NCBI GenBank assembly: GCA_013146195.2
Contig: CM028382.1
Span: 59,596,734 to 59,660,733 of the forward strand
Length of the DNA stretch: 64,000 nt
Source of the DNA: Codonopsis lanceolata
Lineage: Eukaryota > Streptophyta > Magnoliopsida > Asterales > Campanulaceae
Direction: 5' to 3'
Part shown: in pieces, positions 45,773-57,624 of the stretch
Layout of the letters: each line of letters starts with the position of its first letter
Position numbering within the stretch: position 1 is the first letter of the stretch
Position numbers and translations under genes: made by a program
Notes under the pieces: generated by a model
The model's input: the letters and a program-made list of their open reading frames with translations, nothing else
Database searches by the model: none
Told to the model about the DNA's origin: nothing

Positions 45773-47520
45773 GGAAGCATTATTTGTATGGGTCAAAGTT
45801 TGAAATCTTCACGGATCACAAGAGTTTGAAGTATTTGTTCTTACAGAAGGAGTTGAATATGAGACAAAGGAGGTGGATGGAGAAGTTGAAAGACCATGAT
45901 TGTACGATACTTTATCATCCGGGGAAGGCGAACGTGGTTGCTGACGCCTTGAGTAGGAAAGTTCATTTGTCGTGTTTGATGATTCGGGAATGGAATGATG
46001 TTGGAGGATGTCCGTGATTGGAGTCCTACTGAGGTTAATCATGGAGTGTTGTTTGCTAATGTCCGGGCTATTCCAGTTTTATTGGAAAGGATTAAGGAGA
46101 CTCAAGGGAAGGATCCAGGATTAGTAAAGATCATTGATGGTTTGAGTAAGAATGCGACGCCGGAGTTTGCAATGAATCAAGAAGGGATTTTGACTTTCAA
46201 GGGAAGAGCTTGTGTACCTTCAGTTGAGGATGTGAAACGACTTGTGTTGGATGAAGCACACAAGGCAAGATATACTATCCATCCGGGGAGTACGAAGATG
46301 TATAGGGATTTGAAGAAGCAATTTTGGTGGAATGGCATGAAGCGCCAAATTGCGGATTATGTGTCGAGGTGTTTGACTTGTCAACAGTGAAGGCGGAACA
46401 TCAAAGGCCCAGCGGGATTGTTGCGGCCAAGTTAGATATTAGGAGTGGAAGTGGGAACACGTTACGATGGATTTTGTTTCGGGGTTTCCACGTACGCGTA
46501 GAGGGTTTGATGCCGTTTGGGTTGTTGTAGATCGGTTAACGAAGTTGGCTCATTTTATTCCGATTACGATGACTTATTCCTTGAGTCAGTTGGCGGCATT
46601 GTATGTGCAGGAGATTGTTAGACTGCATGGGGTTCCGGTTAGCATTGTGTCGAGCAGGGATCCGAGATTTACGAGGTTTTGGCGAGGCTTTGCGGGGAAG
46701 CCATGTGGGCTAAGTTGAATTCAGTACAACTTTTCACCCTCGCAGACGGACGGTCAGAAAACGATCTGAATACTTGAGGATATGTTACGGCTTATGCGGT
46801 GGACTTTAAGGAAGTTGGGATTCACACCTTCCATTGGCGGAGTTTGCATACAACGATTACCAATCGAGCATTGGGATGGCACCGTATGAGGCACTTTATG
46901 GACGGAAGTGTAGATCTCCTGTTTGTTGGGATGAAGTTGGAGAAGCGAAGCTATGGGGTTTAGAGATTGTGCAATAGTCGGCCGAGAGTGTGAAGTTGAT
47001 TCGGGATAGATTACTTATGGCTCAGAGTCGACAGAAGAGTTATGCGGATAATCGGAGGAGAGATTTGGAGTTCCAAGTTGGAGATTATGTGTTTCTTAAA
47101 GTATCGCCGAGAAGGGGTACTAAGAGATTTGGGAAGAAAGGGAAATTATCACCGAGTTTCGTTGGACCTTTTGAGATTCTTGAGCGAGTTGGGAGTTTGG
47201 CTTATAGGGTGGCTTTACCGCCATCATTGTCAGACATTCATAATGTGTTTCACGAATCTATGCTTCGGAAGTATCTTAAGGATGATTCCCATGTTCTTGC
47301 GTATGAGGAGATTTCATTTTAGCTTGATTTGTCATATGTTGAGAAACCGGTGAAGATTCTCGACACCAAGGAGCAAGTATTGAGGAACAAGACAATTCCA
47401 TTGGTTAAGGTTCTTTGGAAGAATCATGAGATCGAGTAAGCGACTTGGGAGAACGAGTTGGAGATGCGCGAGAAGTACCCTCATTTGTTTGAAGATCATG
47501 GTAAGAATTTAGGGACTAAA
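45773..47520 (+). pseudogene. Gypsy RNase H end, integrase and chromodomain-like tail
   Basis: RNase H resumes with YLYGSKFEIFTDHKSLKYLF and GKANVVADALSRK. After a frameshift near 46000, the integrase zinc region has HKARYTIHPGSTKMY and CLTCQQ. Further frameshifts near 46390 and 46445 break the join to the core, which shows VTMDFVSGFPR, VVVDRLTKLAHFIP and VSIVSSRDPRFT. The SSIGMAPYEALYGRKCRSP block, the C-terminal GDYVFLKVSPRRG and finally VLWKNHEIE.ATWE, the chromodomain-like tail, follow. Stops at 46976-46978, 47320-47322 and about 47440 add to the decay. Confidence 0.85.
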
Positions 47521-47540
47521 TTCCTTTTAGTAGGAGAGAA

Positions 47541-49520
47541 TGTAAAACCCTAGTTTATTGCTTGCTTGTTTATTGCATGAGATCATACATTTGTAATCAT
47601 CATTAGTATGTTAACTTAGCTCACTTATATGTTTAAAGTCGATAGCATGTTCATTGACGTCGTTTGGGATGCTCGTATGCACCTTTCCTTCACGAGTTGC
47701 TTTGAAACTCGGGTTTGTGTTTTATGTTGTAAACACTTAGATAAATGTTAGAGACCACTCATAACATCATTAACACGCTTTAGATGTTGGTTGAATGCTA
47801 GTTGCATCGTCGGTTTGGTTGCTAGTTTGATTCTAGGGTTAACCTTTCTCCGTTTGACCTTTTCGATTGTTGTTCGGGAGTGTTTTTCCTAAGTTCTTAG
47901 CCATGTTTGATTGGGGTTTGAACTTTGATTTGCCTTGGTTATGTTTTAGAGGTCTTTAAGGTTGAATTCTAGACCATTTCGGGCTTTGGAGGACTTGAGG
48001 GTGCAAGAGGGAAAGACCTAGAACAACCAAGGGAGCGAAACGAAAATATTTTGGAGAAAGTGATGCCGCATCACTATTAGGCAATGCGACCGAAATGGTC
48101 ATTTTCCAGAATTTCGGGATTTCTGCATTTGTCAACTTTTGACTAACTAAACCCCACCCAAACCCAACCTTACCCACCCTAAACCACCCTGGTTCGTCCC
48201 ACCTAGCCTCTCATGCATGCTTGACAAGTTTTAAGTGTTTTGCATGCATGTACAACACTTGGCAAAGAAAGACATCCAACATGCACACACATGCATTGGA
48301 CACCTTCCCCCATCCCACTTCAGCCATTGCATGACCAAATACCTCCACTAAACCATCCTAATCAGTCTTCATCTTCCAAATTCGTGGCTGATCAGTTTAG
48401 ACAAGTTTTAGAGAGTTCTTGAACCTTCTTGAGTGTTCATCAATGGTGGCCAAGTCTTGAAGAAGCCATTTCCAAAACCGAACCGTAGAAGTGAAGAGGA
48501 GAGCAAGGAGAACACATACCCACCCTTGCATGGACGTTTTTGTACAACTTGTAGAGCTTGTTTAAGGTAAGTTACAACATCTCTTCTTATTTATTTTAGC
48601 CTCATTGACCCTAGGGAAAACAATCTTGCTATATGAGGTCAATGAGAGCACTTAGGACTTTGTAGAGATGCCATGTTCTAGTTTATGTTATATGATGAAT
48701 TTGGGTTGTATGAACAGATTATAGACCTATTATAAACCATGATTTTAATGTTATTTAGATGTGATAATGTATGATAAACCATTCTACCTTGTTGCTTAAG
48801 TGTTGGGAGCATATTGGATGAGATAGTTAGGCTTGTAGAGATGCCATGTTCTCGTATATGCTAAATGATGTATTTTGGGTTGTATAAACAAATTATGATC
48901 AGATTGTAAATCATGATTTTGATGTTATTTAAGTGTGATAATGTATGATAAGTCATTCCATCTTGTTGTTTAAGCATTGGGAGCATGTTTGATGAAGTAG
49001 TTAGGCTTGTTGAGATGCTATGTTCACGCATATGCTAAATGCTACATTTTAGTTGTATGATCAGATTATAAACAGGTTATAAACCATGTTTAGGATGTTA
49101 TTATTGTGTGATAATATATGATAAATCACCCTACTTTGTTGTTTAAGTGTTGGGTGCATATTTGATGAAATGACAAGAATGTATATGCCTAGTTTGTGAC
49201 TTTGATTCTATGTTTCATACTTAATTGTTTGATTGAGATTTTATGGGTTAATGACCTTAGTAACCTATTTAATTACGTTAGTATGGACATAGGAGAGTAT
49301 TGAGGTCAATGGCTTCTATACCCTAATTTTGAAAGATTGATTATGACTCAACGGAGTTGACCATTGGGTTAGTATGACATTAAGGAGTAATATGCCTAAG
49401 TCCTACGAATTTTGGGGTAGTATTAATGGAGGTTAAGCCTCCAAGCATTTTAAAGTGTATGAAGAACACTTGATGATTAGAGTCTTGATTTATCTCTAAT
49501 GTGATTATAAGCTAGTTGTG
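47541..49520 (+). repeat. 3' LTR of Tekay-like gypsy, right-truncated
   Basis: It starts TGTAAAACCCTAG right after the purine-rich TAGGAGAGAA. From 48139 it matches 38740-40122 of the 5' LTR, with roughly two dozen single-base differences by eye. At 49520 it breaks off where a new LTR starts; the last 1.33 kb present in the 5' LTR (40123-41454) is missing. Confidence 0.87.
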
Positions 49521-50780
49521 TGTTGATTCTTATGTTAAATTTATATCCGATCAAGACATTACATTAGTTTTATATTTTGGCTAATCGGGCGTGATCGATT
49601 AGCGTGGCAACGTGTATAGAACTTTGCCTTGTATAGTTTTTTGTAGGACTCTTTTCGTGTTCAGCGAAGACCCCTTCTCGCCTTCACCTGAAGACCGCTC
49701 AAAGCTTAAGATCGGTAGACCTCGTGTCCAAATGATCCGCTTCTACGTGTCCTCTTCAGATAGATAGTTAGTGGATTAATTCAAACCTATTTCCATATAT
49801 TATTTGAATTAATCCAAGTCATTCATCGACATGTCAAGCCGCCGAAAGCAACTTTCCAAAAAGGTGAAGACTTTTTCTGAAAGCGAAAGCGTCAGCTGCA
49901 TCTCGGCCCCTACTTTCGCCTCATCTCTCGATTCGACACCAAATCGCCCACCTTTTGAAGATCTCGAAATGATTATTCTCGCCTCGATATCTCGTGAAGA
50001 CGAAATTCCTCGATGACCGACCCCATGCATTTAATGCATTTATGAATAGAGTCGTTGAAGCTCTTCGCCCTTCCAACGGATTCTTTTGGGATGCACCCTG
50101 TATAAATACTTTCATTGAAGACTGAACAAAGAGACAACTACACGTAATCAATCGAACACTTAAAGAATTGCTCAATCTACACAACTCCAAGTCTTTCACA
50201 AGCATTCAATAGATCCTCAACAGCATCTAGAAGTCCTCGTCAACAAGAAGCCGCTCTTCAACATTTATTGTTTTATTCTTCTTGTTGTTAACTTCCATTA
50301 ACTATATTTCAGCATCTAATTAAATATCTCATATTTACGTATATTTAATTCCATAGACCCAAACACAAGTCAATATTTTGTACACGATCCATTAGGGATA
50401 TTCTTTGTAATTGATCTAAGTGGAAAACATAGTGCACAATTTAAATCCAAGGTTGATCGCTTTGGTGGTGGACGTAGCACTCATTACAAGTGTGAACCAT
50501 CTCAAAATACTTGTGTTATTTCCTTCGCTTGTCTATTACTTGAACTGGCTTAGTTTTTGTTTATATTATCCATTTCAGAGAACTTAAGTAATCCGTAAAA
50601 GGTCTACCTAGTCCTTATCGGCGCACTGAACAATTTTCTTGAAGGTCTTCGCTACTTGAATTTTTTATAGATTGCAAGTAACTTTCAAGGAACTTACTTA
50701 AAAGTTTTTAAAGTGTTAATAAGCTATTCAACCCCCTTCTAGCTTATTATTGTGCTCATTGGGACCCATTGGGGATTACA
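49521..50780 (+). repeat. LTR of SIRE-like copia element
   Basis: About 1.26 kb, starting TGTTGATTCTTATG exactly where the gypsy LTR breaks and ending GGGGATTACA just before a primer site. Its length fits SIRE-type copia LTRs. The partner LTR is not in the window before the assembly gap. Confidence 0.7.
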
Positions 50781-50782
50781 AT

Positions 50783-50794
50783 TGGTATCGAGCC
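50783..50794 (+). other. Primer-binding site of SIRE-like element, imperfect
   Basis: TGGTATCGAGCC resembles the initiator tRNA-Met site TGGTATCAGAGCC with one A missing. Confidence 0.65.
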
Positions 50795-53792
50795 TTACTC
50801 TTTGAAAACAAGTTTTTCCAAGATTAAACTCTTGAGAGATACGACATAATGGCACAAACACACTATATGCCGCCTACATCTAATGCTAACCACGTCCCAA
50901 TATTGGACGAAGGTCATTTTGATGTATGGAAGGATAAAGTAATGAGATTCATGAACTCTATTGACAACAGTTATGGAAATGTGTCACTGCAGTCAACATA
51001 TACCAATGAAGGCAAATCTTCTAGCCTCCATCATTGGGAACCCCTCGCAGAAGTTCCTAAAGAAGAATCGAATGGATGAGGAGGGCGATAGAAAGCTGGT
51101 TGAACTTGACAAGAAAGCAATCAACATAATCACCGGCTCTCAGACACAAGCACATACCAAGCAAGTGATTCGATGTACAACCGCTAAAGAGATGTGGGAA
51201 GCTCTTGTAGAATACTTGGAAGGAGACCAAGACACAAGAGACAACAGAAAAATATACATACATCCAAATAGCTTTGATTCTTTCAAAAGGATCTAAGGAA
51301 ACCTTGAGACAAGCATACGATCGATTCAAAGGTGAGGTAATAAATAGTTGCTTTTCTCTTGGTAAAACGTATGACAAAAAGGAAATGAACATGAGGTTTC
51401 TAGGCTCTAGGTAGCTTATGGCATGTGAAGACCACGGCTATGAAAGAATCTAAGAACTTAAACGAGATGACTCTTCGTAGTCTCTACGCAAGTTTAAAGG
51501 TTTATGAACTTGAAGTTAATCAAGCTCTAGAGCAAGACAAGGGCAATTAAGCGTGTCTTTGCCGACCATGGTCCAAGAAGAAATCATTGTTGAAAACAAA
51601 CCTCTACTTCTTCCGTGAAAATGATTTTTATCGATGAACAATTTGCTATGTTTGTTAAAGCGATTTCAAAAATTTGCAAAATATGGAAGAAAGAACACCC
51701 ACCAACAACCTTTCAGAAGATTGGTGAAAGCTCATCCTAAGGAAGAGCTTGTGTGTTATAACCGTGTAGAAAACCCGGTCATTTTGCCTCAAAATGTCCT
51801 AAGCCAAAATTTGAAGCATACCGAAAACCCTGTTTTAGAAAATTTCAAAAACAAAAGGTATGTTGGTACAAGAAGACATAGAAGATAAACAGGTTGCTAC
51901 ATGGTTTGAAACTCGATTCGAGAAGAGGAGGAAGAGGATTGTGAGCAAGCTAACATATGCTTAATAGCTCATGATTCATGTCCTACCTATGACTCGAAAA
52001 TGAAGTTGTAGTTTCACCAAGTCCTTTGGACAAAAATGAAACCAAAGAAGCAGTGATAGCTTCAAGTGAAGGAAGAACTTCTCAAGGATAATCGGGATAT
52101 GCTTGAAGAATTTAATTCCTTTAGAGTAGCCTATGTTAAAGGCCAAGAAGCGTGAGAAACTTACAATGGTTGAGAAATCTTTGATGGCGGTGAGATTCAA
52201 ACCCTCAATAGCTGTCAACAAGAAAATATCAAAGCGATGGAAGAAAACAAATTTCTTCATGACAAAATTGATTGTCTCCCGATCGACACATCAAAGGACT
52301 AGACCTAGAAAATTGCCTTGCAAAAGACAATTGACTCCTGGAATAGCTCGAGGATGCATTCGAAGAAATCCTTTCAAGCCAAAAATCTAGCATGATAAAT
52401 GCATAGGATATTCGATGTGTCTCTTCCGACAATCTCTTACGTCAATGAGAAAGGTGAATCCTAAAATCGCTAACGATATATCTTTCTCTAAACAAACATT
52501 TGAAATATAGGAAACAAGGCCTTGGTTACTCAAGTGTTCCTTATGTTTACCCTAAAGTTCACAAAGGAAAAGCCAAAATGATGACTAAATGAGAAACCTT
52601 GCAATAGTGAAAATGAAGTCTACTTAAGAACTCATGCCAAGGCAAAGTCTCATGACATAGACCTACTAAACCTCTACCAGATAACTATCAATTTTGTCTA
52701 TGAAACAGCAAAGTCGCTTTATTCGGTCAAGGTAAACTTAAAGGTATTCTACCGAATTCTCCCCGAAAAGGTTTTCACCAGAAAAGCTAAAGCCAAGTCT
52801 TATTAACCCTATGAAGATTCGAAAGAAACAATTAAGTCTACCATCAACAAAACAAGCCGAACCAAAAATGGATGTCAAGAAAAGGAATGATCATAAGCAT
52901 TCTCTTCACTGAAGACTTGAACTTTCCATTTATGTCTCTTGCCATGTTGCTAGGCCATCTAGGCGCCGTAATGCCTCGCTAAGGTTCACCCAAGATCGAG
53001 AGACCTAGTTCTCTCAAGGCAGTATGGGTTGCAAAGGTTGCTAATCCTTAGGACCCAAATAAAGGGTACCTTGTTTTGCTTTAACTCTTTTCGAGGAATG
53101 CTTCATGGCTATAGAATCGAAATCAAAGACATCGGTACCTAGGCGATTGGGCATTCAAGACACATGGTGGGAGCAGAGAGTCTTCTTACAGATATAGCCG
53201 AAAGCAAAAGGACCCACAGTTATCTTCGGAGACAATGCAAGAGGAAAGACAATTGGATATGGCTCAATTACTAGAGGAAGTCTCTCCATCAACAAAGTTT
53301 CTCTAGTAAGTGGTTTAAAGCACAATCTTACAGGCATATCACAGTGCGACAAAGGACTTCTATGCCAATTCAATTCCAACGGTTGCCTCATCAAGCGGTG
53401 AAATCGTGCTCTAATCTTGGCAGGCAATAGACAAGGAAAGTCTATGTCGTGGACTTAAATCTTCTAGGGAGATTCTCAAACTGTGTCTAGTAGCCAACAA
53501 TGTTCGTGACAACAGTGGCTATGGCACAAGCGTCTCGATCACCTCAACTTCAAGCACCTCTAAGCTCTCCAAAAATGGGCTTGTCAAAGGTCTACCTACG
53601 GTGTCTGCCGATCATGACGAGAAGTTGTAAAGCTTGTCAACTAGGAAAACTTTCAAGTCTTCCTTCAAAAGTCTGTTTTATCAACAAACGAGACCTCTTC
53701 AACGCATATGGATCTCTTTGGACCTATACAACGATCGGTATTTAGGAGACAAGTACAGCTTGTAGTAGTTGATGACTACTCTAGATTCACTT
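50795..53792 (+). pseudogene. SIRE-like copia gag to integrase, heavily frameshifted, cut by gap
   Basis: The gag start is MAQTHYMPPTSNANHVPILD at 50849, followed across frames by FDVWKDKVMRFMNSID and CTTAKEMWEALVEYLEG. Protease-region pieces appear at 53160-53440, including NARGKTIGYGS-like and SGLKHNLTGISQCDKGL blocks in shifting frames. The integrase begins with MDLFGPIQR and VVVDDYSRFT at 53708-53790 and runs into the N gap. Indels are so frequent (roughly every 50-150 bp) that either the copy is old or the assembly is poor here. The lineage call rests on the gag pattern and LTR size. Confidence 0.7.
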
Positions 53793-53892
53793 NNNNNNNN
53801 NNNNNNNNNNNNNNNNNNNNNNNNNNNNNNNNNNNNNNNNNNNNNNNNNNNNNNNNNNNNNNNNNNNNNNNNNNNNNNNNNNNNNNNNNNNN
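53793..53892. other. Assembly gap (100 N)
   Basis: Exactly 100 N, a conventional scaffold-gap placeholder. The sequence changes completely across it, from copia integrase to a tandem array, so the true gap size and adjacency are unknown. Confidence 0.98.
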
Positions 53893-54755
53893 TTAAGTTA
53901 TACCATCTCGCCAATAGGCGAAGCGTGTTTTCATGTTATAATGGTCCATCGATCCATTATAACATTTCGCCAATAGGCGTAGCGTGTTTTCATGTTATAA
54001 TGGTTCATCATACTCCATTATACCATTTCGCTATAGCGTAACGCGGTTTTCATGTTATAATGGTCCATCGTACATCCATTATACCATTTCGCCAATAGGC
54101 GAAGATGTTTTCATGGTATAATGGTCTATCGTGATTCCATTATACCATTTCGCCATAGACGATCATGTTTTCATGTTATAATGGTCTATCGTATCTATTA
54201 TACCATTTCGCCAATAGGCGTAGCGTGTTTTCATGTTATAATGGTCATCGCACTCCATTATACCATTTCGCTAATAGACGCATTTATAATGGTCCATCGA
54301 CTCCATTATACCATTTCGCCAATAGCGTAGCGTGTTTTCATGTTATAATGGTCTATCGTACTCCATTATACCATTTCGCTATAGACGATCATGTTTCATG
54401 TTATAATGGTCCATCGTACTCCATTATACCATTTCGCCAATAGGCGAGCATGTTTTCATGGTATAATGGTCTATCGCACTCCATTATACCATTTCGCTAA
54501 TAGATGTATCGTGTTTCATGTTATAATGGTTCATCATACTCCATTATACCATTTCATAGGTAGGCGTTTTCATGTTATAATGCTCCATCGTATCCATTAT
54601 AACATTTCACCATAAAGGCGAATGTTTTCATGTTATAATGGTCCATATCAGACCATTATACCATTTCGCCAATAGTCAGCCACACGTGTTTTCATGTTAT
54701 AATGGTCCCATCGTAGTCCATTATACCATTTCGCCAATAGGCGTGTGGTTTTCAT
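53893..54755. repeat. Tandem array of ~60-bp hairpin-forming units
   Basis: About 14 units of roughly 57-64 bp, each of the form CGCCAATAGGCG, GTGTTTTCATG, TTATAATGGTCCATCG, TACTCCATTATACCATTT. Within each unit ATGTTATAATGG faces CCATTATACCAT, and CGCC faces GGCG, so each can fold into two hairpins. Units differ by small indels. Apparent open frames here are artefacts of the repeat. Confidence 0.9.
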
Positions 54756-54960
54756 GTTAAGCCACGTTAAGTTAAGCTAAGTTGCTTGCTGGGTTAAGTT
54801 GCTGCTGCTTCAGGTTGCTGTTGCTGTTGTTACACGCTGCTGTTGCCACGCTTAGTTGCTGCTGCCACGCCACGCTAAGCTGCTAAGTTGCTGCTGGTTG
54901 CTGCTGCTGTTACTTTAAGCTGCTGCAGTTGCTAAGTCGCTAAGTTGCTGTTGTTAAGTT
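54756..54960. repeat. Degenerate GTTGCTGCTG / TTAAGTTAAGC repeat
   Basis: Low-complexity mixture of TAAGTTGCTG, GCTGTTGCTG and CCACGC units bridging the two arrays. Confidence 0.75.
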
Positions 54961-56040
54961 GTAATGTGAATGTTTTAATTTTTGTAATTATATTGATGCT
55001 AATCATTTTAATTATTGATATTATATTATTAAATTAACATTTCAAATATTATTTTAATTTAATTTCATTTAAGTTAATCTGATGTTACGTTAAGTTACAT
55101 TAAGTTAAGTTGTAATGAATGTTTTAATTTTTGTAATTATATTGATGCTAATCATTTTAATTATTGATATTATATTATTAATTTAAAATTAAAAATATTA
55201 TTTAATTTAATTTCACTGTTAACGCACGCTACGTTAAGTTGTAATGTGAATGTTTTAATTTTTGTAATTATATTGATGCTAATCATTTTAATTATTGATA
55301 TTATATCATTAATTTAAAATTTAAAATATTAATTTAATTTAATTTCAATTTGCTTACGCTACGTTAAATTAAGTTGTAATGTGAATGTTTTAATTTTTAT
55401 AATTATATTGATGCTAATCATTTTAATTATTGATATTATATTATTAAATTAACATTTCAAATATTATTTTAATTTAATTTCATTTGTTAACGCACGCTAC
55501 GCTAAATTGTTGTAATGTGAATGTTTTAATTTTTGTAATTATATTGATGCTAATCATTTTAATTATTGATATTATATTATTAAATTAACATTTCAAATAT
55601 TAATTTAATTTAATTTCAATTTAAGTTTACGTTACGTTATGTTACGCTAAGTTGTTGTTGTAATGTGAATGTTTTATTTTTGTAATTATATTGATGCTAA
55701 TCATTTTAATTATTGATATTATATTATTAAATTAACATTTCAAATATTATTTTAATTTAATTTCAATTTAAGTTTACGTTAATGCTAAGTTAAGTTGTAA
55801 TGTGAATGTTTTATTTTTTGTAATTATATTGATGTTAATCATTTTAATTATTGATATTATATTATTAAATTAACATTTCAAATATTATTTTAATTTAATT
55901 TCAATTTAAGTTAACGTAAGTTGTAATTTGAATGTTTTATTTTTGTAATTATATTGATGCTAATTATTTTAATTATTGATATTATATTATTAAATTAACA
56001 TTTCAAATATTAATTAATTTAATTTCAAATTAATTTCATA
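54955..56040. repeat. Tandem array of ~137-bp AT-rich units
   Basis: Eight copies, spaced about 128-150 bp, share the core GTGAATGTTTTAATTTTTGT, ATTATATTGATGCTAATCAT, TTTAATTATTGATATTATAT. The core is well conserved; the linker (ACGCTACGTTAAGTTGTAAT-like) varies in length. Probably an internal minisatellite of the adjacent CACTA element. Confidence 0.9.
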
Positions 56041-56094
56041 TATTTTTGATATTTTATATTAATTAGAATTTTTCATTATCGCTGATTTGAAATT

Positions 56095-56555
56095 CATTTT
56101 AACGCTTTTAGCGACGGAATTTTCCCTGCTGAAATTCAATTTTAATTAATTTAATGCCTTTAGTGACGGAATTTTCCGCCGCCAAATTCAATTTTAATTA
56201 ATTTTTAAAGTTTTAATGAAATTTCCGTCGCTGAAATTCAATTTTAATTAATTTCTCCTTAGCGGAATTTTCCGTCAAATAAAAATAAATTGAAGCTTAC
56301 TTTCGTAATATTCAGCTTATCGAAAATTCCGTCGCTCGTTGTGACCTTTTTAGCGACGAAAATTCCGTCGCTGATAATTCCGTCGCTGATGTTCAATTCC
56401 GTCGCTAATGATTAATTCCGTCGCTGATTCCGTCGCTAGCAGGACCTTCAGCGACGGAAAATTCGTCGCTGATAAATTCCGTCGCTGATGGTCAATTCGC
56501 CGCTGATGCAAAATTCCGCTGAAGGCACCGAAGGCAATTGTTTCTAGTAGTAGTG
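56095..56555. mobile_element. Right end of a CACTA (En/Spm) transposon
   Basis: Read inward from 56555, the end is CACTACTACTAGAAACAATT, a CACTA-type terminus. Many copies of AGCGACGGAATTTTCCGTCGC and partial versions fill 56100-56510 as subterminal repeats in both orientations, as expected for CACTA transposase-binding arrays. The left end was not found and may lie beyond the assembly gap, in which case the two tandem arrays are internal. Confidence 0.75.
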
Positions 56556-56719
56556 TCTACTCTTTCATAAAGCTTATCTTGAAATTGTTGGGTTTGTGTG
56601 AAATCTTCATTCACACTTCCATGTGACAAATAACTTGCGCTGCCACTCAAGATCTTTGATGGAGGAACCAACGAACCAAAGCCATACAAACAATTTTTTT
56701 GTACTGAATGATGCATCAA
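56556..56719 (-). pseudogene. Possible En/Spm-type transposase fragment, cut by CACTA end
   Basis: Minus-strand open sequence with CLYGFGSLVPPSKILSG and FTQTQQFQDKLYERV, which weakly recalls the C-terminal region of plant En/Spm-type transposases. The frame runs into the inserted CACTA terminus at 56555, so whatever gene this was is interrupted there. Identification is weak; a host gene fragment is equally possible. Confidence 0.3.
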
Positions 56720-57624
56720 CCCAAGCGGTAAGATGAAATCTATACCTTTTTCGAGGCAAAGATAATCCTCCTCCTAAAATGTTAAAATTAATATTATAAC
56801 TAACTTTTCAACTTGAATTTTAAATAATATTATGAACATTGAGATCAATGATATATCTATAAAGAATTAAATGCTCAAAGTAAATTCGTAAAAAAAAAAT
56901 AAGTATCATAGATAAACTCACAAAGATTTTTTTTGAAACAACAACTAATAACTACTCTCCCATCATCAAACGAACGGATATGAGTTGATCCAAAATGCCT
57001 AGAACATCCGCATCAACACTGTCATCCCAAAACAGTCAGATATGTGTATTTAATGAATTTTGATGCAAACAATACTAATACTTTAATATACGAGCTGTAC
57101 TAATGGTCTAATAAAGAGAATGGCCAACAACAGGCAGTGACAACAGGCAGTGATCTGATTTAGTCCAGGCAGTTAAAACAGGTAGTGATCTGATTTAGTC
57201 CCGCATAAATTTTTAACATGAAGATCTAGAAATGTAATCTTATACTGACCATTTACCATTGATCCAAAATGCAAAGAACAACTGTCATGATTATTACACC
57301 ATGTATATATACTACCATCAAACACAGCATCTGCCAAACAATGCTAATACTTTAATATACGAGCTATACTACTAATTCTGAAGTCGGACAATTTAGGTTC
57401 CAATATAATACATAATAAAGGGCTTGATTGACATTTAAGCAATCGCAAATAGTCAGTTGTATCTTTTTCATGTTATTGCTTTACTTTTGAAAGGGCAAAA
57501 CCAAGAATTTTGTTAAGAGGCCTTGGTCTTGTGATGTAAATTTGAGTTTAGTGCAATTCTTTCAATAAAAGCTTATGTTTTGCTGGAACTTTGTGCGACT
57601 TTGATCAGGGACCGCTAATTACAG
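56720..57624. other. Spacer with short internal duplication
   Basis: No gene is seen. AATACTTTAATATACGAGCT occurs at about 57079 and again near 57349 with matching flanks, and ACAGGCAGTGATCTGATTTA-like units repeat near 57130-57200. These are part of some unrecognised element. Confidence 0.5.

Larger units (their letters stand above)
41455..47540 (+). mobile_element. Ty3/gypsy chromovirus (Tekay/Del-like), internal region
   Basis: The order gag, zinc knuckles, protease, reverse transcriptase, RNase H, integrase and a C-terminal chromodomain-like tail identifies a chromovirus. The very long LTR with TGTAAAACCC start and the initiator tRNA-Met site suggest the Tekay/Del lineage. The RNase H region is split by a solo LTR at 44481-45772. 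All early stops up to 44480 leave the reading frame unchanged. Confidence 0.88.

Noticed and set aside
53708..54041. Open frames spanning the N run
   Set aside because: They read through the assembly gap and into the tandem array, so they are artefacts.
54121..54615. Overlapping open frames rich in FHVIMV and TPLYHFAN repeats
   Set aside because: They are translations of the 60-bp tandem repeat, not a repeat protein gene.
53893..54755. Regular repeats separated by short variable sequence, superficially CRISPR-like
   Set aside because: Units are contiguous imperfect tandem copies without unique spacers, in a plant nuclear context.
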